Below, one piece after another: positions 60,739 through 64,000 of a stretch of DNA of 64,000 nucleotides (within the stretch, counting starts at the first letter, position 1; each line of letters opens with the position of its first letter). A program made the position numbers and the translations under genes. Below the pieces are notes generated by a model that was not told the DNA's origin, searched no databases, and saw nothing but the letters and a program-made list of their open reading frames with translations. The stretch is from Dokdonia sp. (lineage in GTDB: Bacteria > Bacteroidota > Bacteroidia > Flavobacteriales > Flavobacteriaceae): positions 437,261 to 501,260 of the forward strand of contig JAHDIF010000001.1 in the NCBI GenBank assembly GCA_020630915.1. The letters run 5' to 3'.

Positions 60739-61437
60739 ATGACAGGAGGAATAGGATATTATGTAATTGCAGGAATACTTGCTCTAGTGAGTACTCTTGT
60801 AAGTGGGAAACTAAGAAAGAAGTTTGACCACTACAGTAAATTACGATTACAAAATGGAATGTCTGGTGAAGAGATCGCAAAGAAAATGCTGGCAGACAAT
60901 GGGATTACAGATGTAAAAGTTATCTCTGTGGCGGGTCAACTTACAGATCATTATAACCCAAGAAATAAAACAGTAAATCTTAGTGAGGTTGTGTTTAATG
61001 AGCGTAACGCAGCAGCAGCAGCAGTCTCTGCTCATGAAGTAGGACACGCGATTCAACACGCGACGGCATATAGCTGGTTAAAAATGCGATCTAATCTAGT
61101 TCCTGTAGTGAATATCGCCTCAAAGATGTCACAATGGGTCATTTTTGGAGGGCTCGCCCTTATGGCTACTACTTCTTTAGGTGGTACGATAGCTCTAGTA
61201 GGTCTTGCATTATATGGAGCAGGCACTTTATTTAGTTTTATCACACTTCCCGTAGAGTATGACGCAAGTAATAGAGCACTCGCCTGGTTAGAAAACGAAA
61301 ATATTGTAACGCAAGAAGAACTTGCAGGATCCAAAGATGCCTTAAAATGGGCTGCGCGTACCTATGTCGTTGCGGCTATAGGATCGCTCGCTACCCTACT
61401 TTATTTTGCTGTTAAGGTTCTAGGAAATAGAAGATAA
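60739..61437 (+). CDS. Membrane zinc metallopeptidase (YugP-like)
   Basis: 232 aa. One N-terminal helix, the zinc-binding HEVGHAIQH (about 95-103), and three further helices (about 110-230). This Zn-peptidase-2 family is of unknown substrate. Isolated by 140 bases on the left and 112 on the right. Confidence 0.88.
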   Translation: MTGGIGYYVIAGILALVSTLVSGKLRKKFDHYSKLRLQNGMSGEEIAKKMLADNGITDVKVISVAGQLTDHYNPRNKTVNLSEVVFNERNAAAAAVSAHEVGHAIQHATAYSWLKMRSNLVPVVNIASKMSQWVIFGGLALMATTSLGGTIALVGLALYGAGTLFSFITLPVEYDASNRALAWLENENIVTQEELAGSKDALKWAARTYVVAAIGSLATLLYFAVKVLGNRR

Positions 61438-61548
61438 ATAGAGCCAATGACCTCATAATCAAAGTTGATACCGCCACTGTAAGCTTTGGCAAAATTATTG
61501 ACTAAGTTTGTGTAGTAACACGAATTACAATTTTAAACAAACATAGTT

Positions 61549-61866
61549 ATGGCATTAGAAATCACAGATGCAACATTTGAAGAAGCAGTATTAAATAGCG
61601 ATAAGCCAGTATTAGTAGACTTTTGGGCTGCTTGGTGTGGACCTTGCCGTATGGTAGGACCGGTGATCGAAGAAATTGCAGGAGAATATGAAGGCAAAGC
61701 GATCGTAGGAAAAGTAGATGTAGATGCAAATCAAGAATTTGCCGCAAAATATGGAGTACGCAACATTCCAACCGTTTTAATGTTTAAAAATGGAGAGGTT
61801 GTAGGTCGTCAAGTAGGTGTGGCTCCAAAGAATGTATATACAGAAGCAATAGACGGACTATTATAG
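61549..61866 (+). CDS. trxA: Thioredoxin
   Basis: 105 aa. Active site [13 protein letters not shown] (Cys30, Cys33), cis-Pro in [12 protein letters not shown] and the C-terminal helix. General cytosolic disulfide reductase. Standard length; single gene. Confidence 0.97.
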   Translation: MALEITDATFEEAVLNSDKPVLVDFWAAWCGPCRMVGPVIEEIAGEYEGKAIVGKVDVDANQEFAAKYGVRNIPTVLMFKNGEVVGRQVGVAPKNVYTEAIDGLL

Positions 61867-61950
61867 ACAATATATTGTGGTAAGAAATTCTAAAAGGTTT
61901 GGTGTAGTGCCAAGCCTTTTTGTATTTTTAACTACTTAGAATGAGTAAGG

Positions 61951-61996
61951 AGTATGCTTTCCTACCTTCACCGGCGGGCAGGCCCAAAAGCATACT
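61951..61996. repeat. Iterated palindrome arms around a GC-rich insert
   Basis: AGTATGCTTT (61951-61960) and AAAGCATACT (61987-61996) are perfect inverses and match arms of an iterated palindrome with its CGCG centre lost; a 26-base insert CCTACCTTCACCGGCGGGC... separates them. Downstream, ATTTCCG / CGGAAAT (62073-62092) forms another small hairpin before clpP. Confidence 0.75.
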
Positions 61997-62106
61997 AATA
62001 TATAAGTACCACTTCTATAAAATAAGTATAATCTATTAGAAGAAAGAAAAGCTTTTAGAAGTTAATAATAAGATTTCCGACGTAGCGGAAATGACATTGA
62101 AACAGT

Positions 62107-62655
62107 ATGGAAAAGAAAATGAAAGTTCAGGACGCAATTGATAACCAATTGCTCAACGATAGAAAAATATTCCTTTGGGGAATGGTAGATGATAAAAGTG
62201 CAAAACACGTAGTAGACAGATTGTTATATCTAGACGCACAAAATCATGACGAGATTCAGTTGTTTATTAATAGTCCTGGAGGCTATGTGACTTCTGGATT
62301 TTCTATGTATGACACCATTAAAATGATTAAAAGTCCTGTGTCTACTATTTGTACCGGACTAGCCGCAAGTATGGGTTCTTTATTACTCTCCGTAGGCGAA
62401 AAAGGGCGTCGTTTTATACAACCACACGCCAGAGTAATGATACACCAGCCATCTGGAGGAGCTCGTGGTCAAGCGTCTGATATAGAAATTACAGCTCAAG
62501 AAATTGTAAAAACAAAAGAACTAAGTGCACAAATCCTAGCCGATAACTGTGGCCAAACGTTTGATAAAATAATGAAAGACTTCCAGCGTGATCACTGGAT
62601 GGGTGCAGAAGAATCTGTAGCCTACGGGATTGTAGATGGGGTTTTTGAAGGTTAA
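62107..62655 (+). CDS. clpP: ClpP-type protease subunit
   Basis: 182 aa. Catalytic triad spacing fits ClpP: Ser88 in LAASMGS, His113 in RVMIHQP, Asp162 in FQRDHWM. It lacks the longer N-terminal propeptide and is shorter than the usual 193-220 aa. clpX and tig are not adjacent, so this may be a second ClpP copy (inference). It degrades proteins delivered by ClpX or ClpC. Confidence 0.93.
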   Translation: MEKKMKVQDAIDNQLLNDRKIFLWGMVDDKSAKHVVDRLLYLDAQNHDEIQLFINSPGGYVTSGFSMYDTIKMIKSPVSTICTGLAASMGSLLLSVGEKGRRFIQPHARVMIHQPSGGARGQASDIEITAQEIVKTKELSAQILADNCGQTFDKIMKDFQRDHWMGAEESVAYGIVDGVFEG

Positions 62656-62706
62656 TTTCGATACTATTTTGAGTATCGTTTAATACTCAACTACTGATAC
62701 TTCAAT

Positions 62707-62913
62707 ATGAAAGCTGTACTATTAATTCTCATTTTTATTTTAATCACTTTGGGTTTACTCAAGTTAACACAGCAAGAATATAAAGAAGGTAACGCTTCAA
62801 GAACTTGGAAATTTTTTGGTGGGAGAGCTTTTTACTGGCAATGGGTGATACTGCTTAGTGCCATTTTTACAATAGCTGTTGCAGGAGTTTTAAAATGGAT
62901 AGGGCTATTTTAA
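62707..62913 (+). CDS. Small two-helix membrane protein
   Basis: 68 aa: two hydrophobic segments (about 2-15 and 44-64) around a polar loop. No family recognised. It stands between clpP and the DUF58 gene and could be co-transcribed with either. Confidence 0.65.
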   Translation: MKAVLLILIFILITLGLLKLTQQEYKEGNASRTWKFFGGRAFYWQWVILLSAIFTIAVAGVLKWIGLF

Positions 62914-62949
62914 CTGGTTCACTTTCCACTTTCGTGAAAAACGGTACTT

Positions 62950-63885
62950 ATGAATTTACAATCCGAATTAAATAAAACCAATGGATTTGGCAACTTGGAG
63001 CTACTTGCGCGACAAGTGGTAGAAGGATTTATTTCGGGTATGCATAAAAGCCCCTTTCACGGGTTTAGTGCAGAGTTTGCAGAGCATAAAATTTACAACC
63101 CCGGAGAAAGTACAAAGCATATTGATTGGAAGCTATATGCAAAGACAGATAGATTATATACCAAGCGATACGAAGAAGAAACCAACCTGCGCTGTCATCT
63201 TATTTTAGATAATAGTAGTTCAATGCACTACCCCGCGTTAGACACCAACTCTATAGATAATCTCAATAAAGTGAGCTTTTCTGTACTCGCCAGTGCAGCC
63301 ATTATGAATCTTATGAAAAAGCAGCGCGACGCTGTTGGGATGAGTATTTATAGTGACCTATATGAGTTCTATACAGGTGAGAAAGGAAGTGATCGCCATC
63401 ATCATATGCTTTTGGAGCAATTAGGAAGTATATTGGATCCCGCTTTCGCGAAAGCGGAAAAGAAAACAGCTACATATACTCATTTACATCTTATTGCAGA
63501 AAAGCTAAAGAGACGTTCTTTAGTTTTTCTATTTTCTGATATGTTTCAAAGCGATGTGGAGCAAGAAGAATTGTTTGAAGCTCTACAGCATCTTAAATAC
63601 AACAAGCACGAGGTAATCTTATTTCACACCTACAGTGAAGAGAAGGAATACAATTTTGATTTTTCTAATACTCCCAAGCGCTTTATGGACGTTGAGACTG
63701 GAGACCATATCAATTTGTATGCAGATTCTATTAGAGATATTTACACTTCCTCTGTCCAAACTTATTTTAAAAATTTACAACTTCGTTGTGCACAGTACCG
63801 TATTAAATATGTTCCTGCCATTATAGAAAAAGGGTTTAACCCTATTCTGACCACATTTTTAGTAGAGCGTCAGAAATTTGTGTGA
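62950..63885 (+). CDS. DUF58 domain protein
   Basis: 311 aa. DUF58 features: SEFAEHKIYNPGESTKHIDWKLYAKTDRLYTKRYEEE (about 38-75, in outline), LILDNSSSMHYP (von Willebrand A-like MIDAS-type stretch) and HTYSEEKEYNFDF. Such genes usually follow a MoxR AAA ATPase, absent here up to the clpP side, and may help assemble or regulate complexes. The palindrome at 63442 encodes AFAKA near residue 166 in a loop. Confidence 0.9.
   Translation: MNLQSELNKTNGFGNLELLARQVVEGFISGMHKSPFHGFSAEFAEHKIYNPGESTKHIDWKLYAKTDRLYTKRYEEETNLRCHLILDNSSSMHYPALDTNSIDNLNKVSFSVLASAAIMNLMKKQRDAVGMSIYSDLYEFYTGEKGSDRHHHMLLEQLGSILDPAFAKAEKKTATYTHLHLIAEKLKRRSLVFLFSDMFQSDVEQEELFEALQHLKYNKHEVILFHTYSEEKEYNFDFSNTPKRFMDVETGDHINLYADSIRDIYTSSVQTYFKNLQLRCAQYRIKYVPAIIEKGFNPILTTFLVERQKFV
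63440..63457. repeat. Iterated palindrome in the DUF58 gene (AFAKA frame)
   Basis: Core at 63442-63455 with 18-bp symmetry (CCGCTTTCGCGAAAGCGG). Confidence 0.95.
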
Positions 63886-63901
63886 TTTTTTTATTTTTTT
63901 G

Positions 63902-63932
63902 TTTGTACAAATAAAAAGAGCGTGTATATTTG
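63902..63932 (+). promoter_or_regulatory. tRNA-Asp promoter
   Basis: TTTG (63902-63905) and TATATTTG (63925-63932) with a 19-base spacer: the best full match to the bacteroidete promoter consensus in this window. Confidence 0.85.
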
Positions 63933-63950
63933 CACCCGCATCAGCGCAAC

Positions 63951-64000
63951 GGTCTGGTAGTTCAGCTGGTTAGAATACCTGCCTGTCACGCAGGGGGTCG
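63951..64000 (+). tRNA. tRNA-Asp (GTC), cut by the window edge
   Basis: First 50 bases: acceptor 5' half GGTCTGG, D-arm with AGCTGGTTAGA, anticodon stem CCTGC / GCAGG around loop CTGTCAC, anticodon GTC at 63985-63987. The T-arm and 3' end lie beyond the edge. Confidence 0.95.

Noticed and set aside
2851..63455. Palindromes as Rho-independent terminators
   Set aside because: 15 of 20 lie inside genes and most lack a U-run. Only the long-arm intergenic copies could fold usefully, and even they have no T-tract.
1..64000. Prophage, insertion sequence or integrative element
   Set aside because: No integrase, transposase, capsid, or conjugation genes and no att-like duplication seen.

Overview
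The window looks like chromosomal DNA of a marine member of the class Flavobacteriia (phylum Bacteroidota), possibly Dokdonia or a near relative; the genus is a guess. Signs seen in the sequence: promoters of the TTG / TAnnTTTG type (clearest before the tRNA-Asp gene at the right edge), weak or absent Shine-Dalgarno sites and very short leaders, a type IX secretion C-terminal tail, a TonB-dependent receptor under a TPP riboswitch, lycopene cyclase, and bacteroidete-typical families (DUF3127, DUF3098, DUF4301, Tex, YraN, saccharopine dehydrogenase with Lrp). I see no phage, insertion sequence, plasmid gene or CRISPR array.

Layout. 1-6.8 kb: start of pckA, a DUF423 protein, saccharopine dehydrogenase with an Lrp regulator, two paralogous secreted proteins around a TM2 protein, ahcY, and a phosphopantetheinyl transferase. 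6.8-15.2 kb: a lipoprotein, a GGGP synthase-type prenyltransferase, then a probable thiamine uptake locus (YkoF-like binder, PnuC/PnuT permease, NadR-like kinase, DUF4301, ArfB, and a TPP-riboswitch-controlled TonB receptor). 15.4-21 kb: greA, HIT, NudK, an orphan histidine kinase, a flavin reductase, DUF3127 and aat. 21-22 kb: a YefM/YoeB module followed by two unannotated small ORFs. 22-28.2 kb: tag, a thioredoxin-like gene, tonB-like, truB, uppP, DUF3098 and ftsX, with an alginate-lyase-like lipoprotein set against the run. 28.5-40.3 kb: leuS, a SemiSWEET, a TspO-like protein, an ECF sigma factor with a membrane partner, mfd, and two surface proteins. 40.4-47.7 kb: YitT, an SbtA bicarbonate-transport operon facing a LysR gene, an XRE membrane regulator, a redox group (cupredoxin, AhpD-like, a His/Cys-rich small ORF), yraN and ldcA. 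47.8-58.9 kb: a DUF1800/DUF1501 pair, metG, tex, an HDAC-like deacetylase and crtY. 59.2-64 kb: DnaJ/TerB, bacilliredoxin, Zn-peptidase, trxA, clpP, DUF58 and the first 50 bases of tRNA-Asp.

The most unusual signal is not a gene. A 14-bp perfect palindrome, GCTTTCGCGAAAGC, occurs 20 times exactly (about every 3.2 kb; a random 14-mer would be expected about 0.0002 times), with several near copies. Fifteen copies are inside genes, 11 of them read as AFAKA. In a paralogous pair inside this window, and in Tex and LeuRS compared with family patterns from memory, the palindrome sits at aligned positions with no length change, so it seems to arise in place rather than by insertion. Other repeat families do insert, and at four sites they split a copy of this palindrome or its arms. 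LeuRS carries three in-frame repeat insertions plus one palindrome, and MetRS carries one of each. This resembles HIP1 of cyanobacteria in behaviour but not in sequence, and it is the best candidate here for an undescribed genome-wide system.
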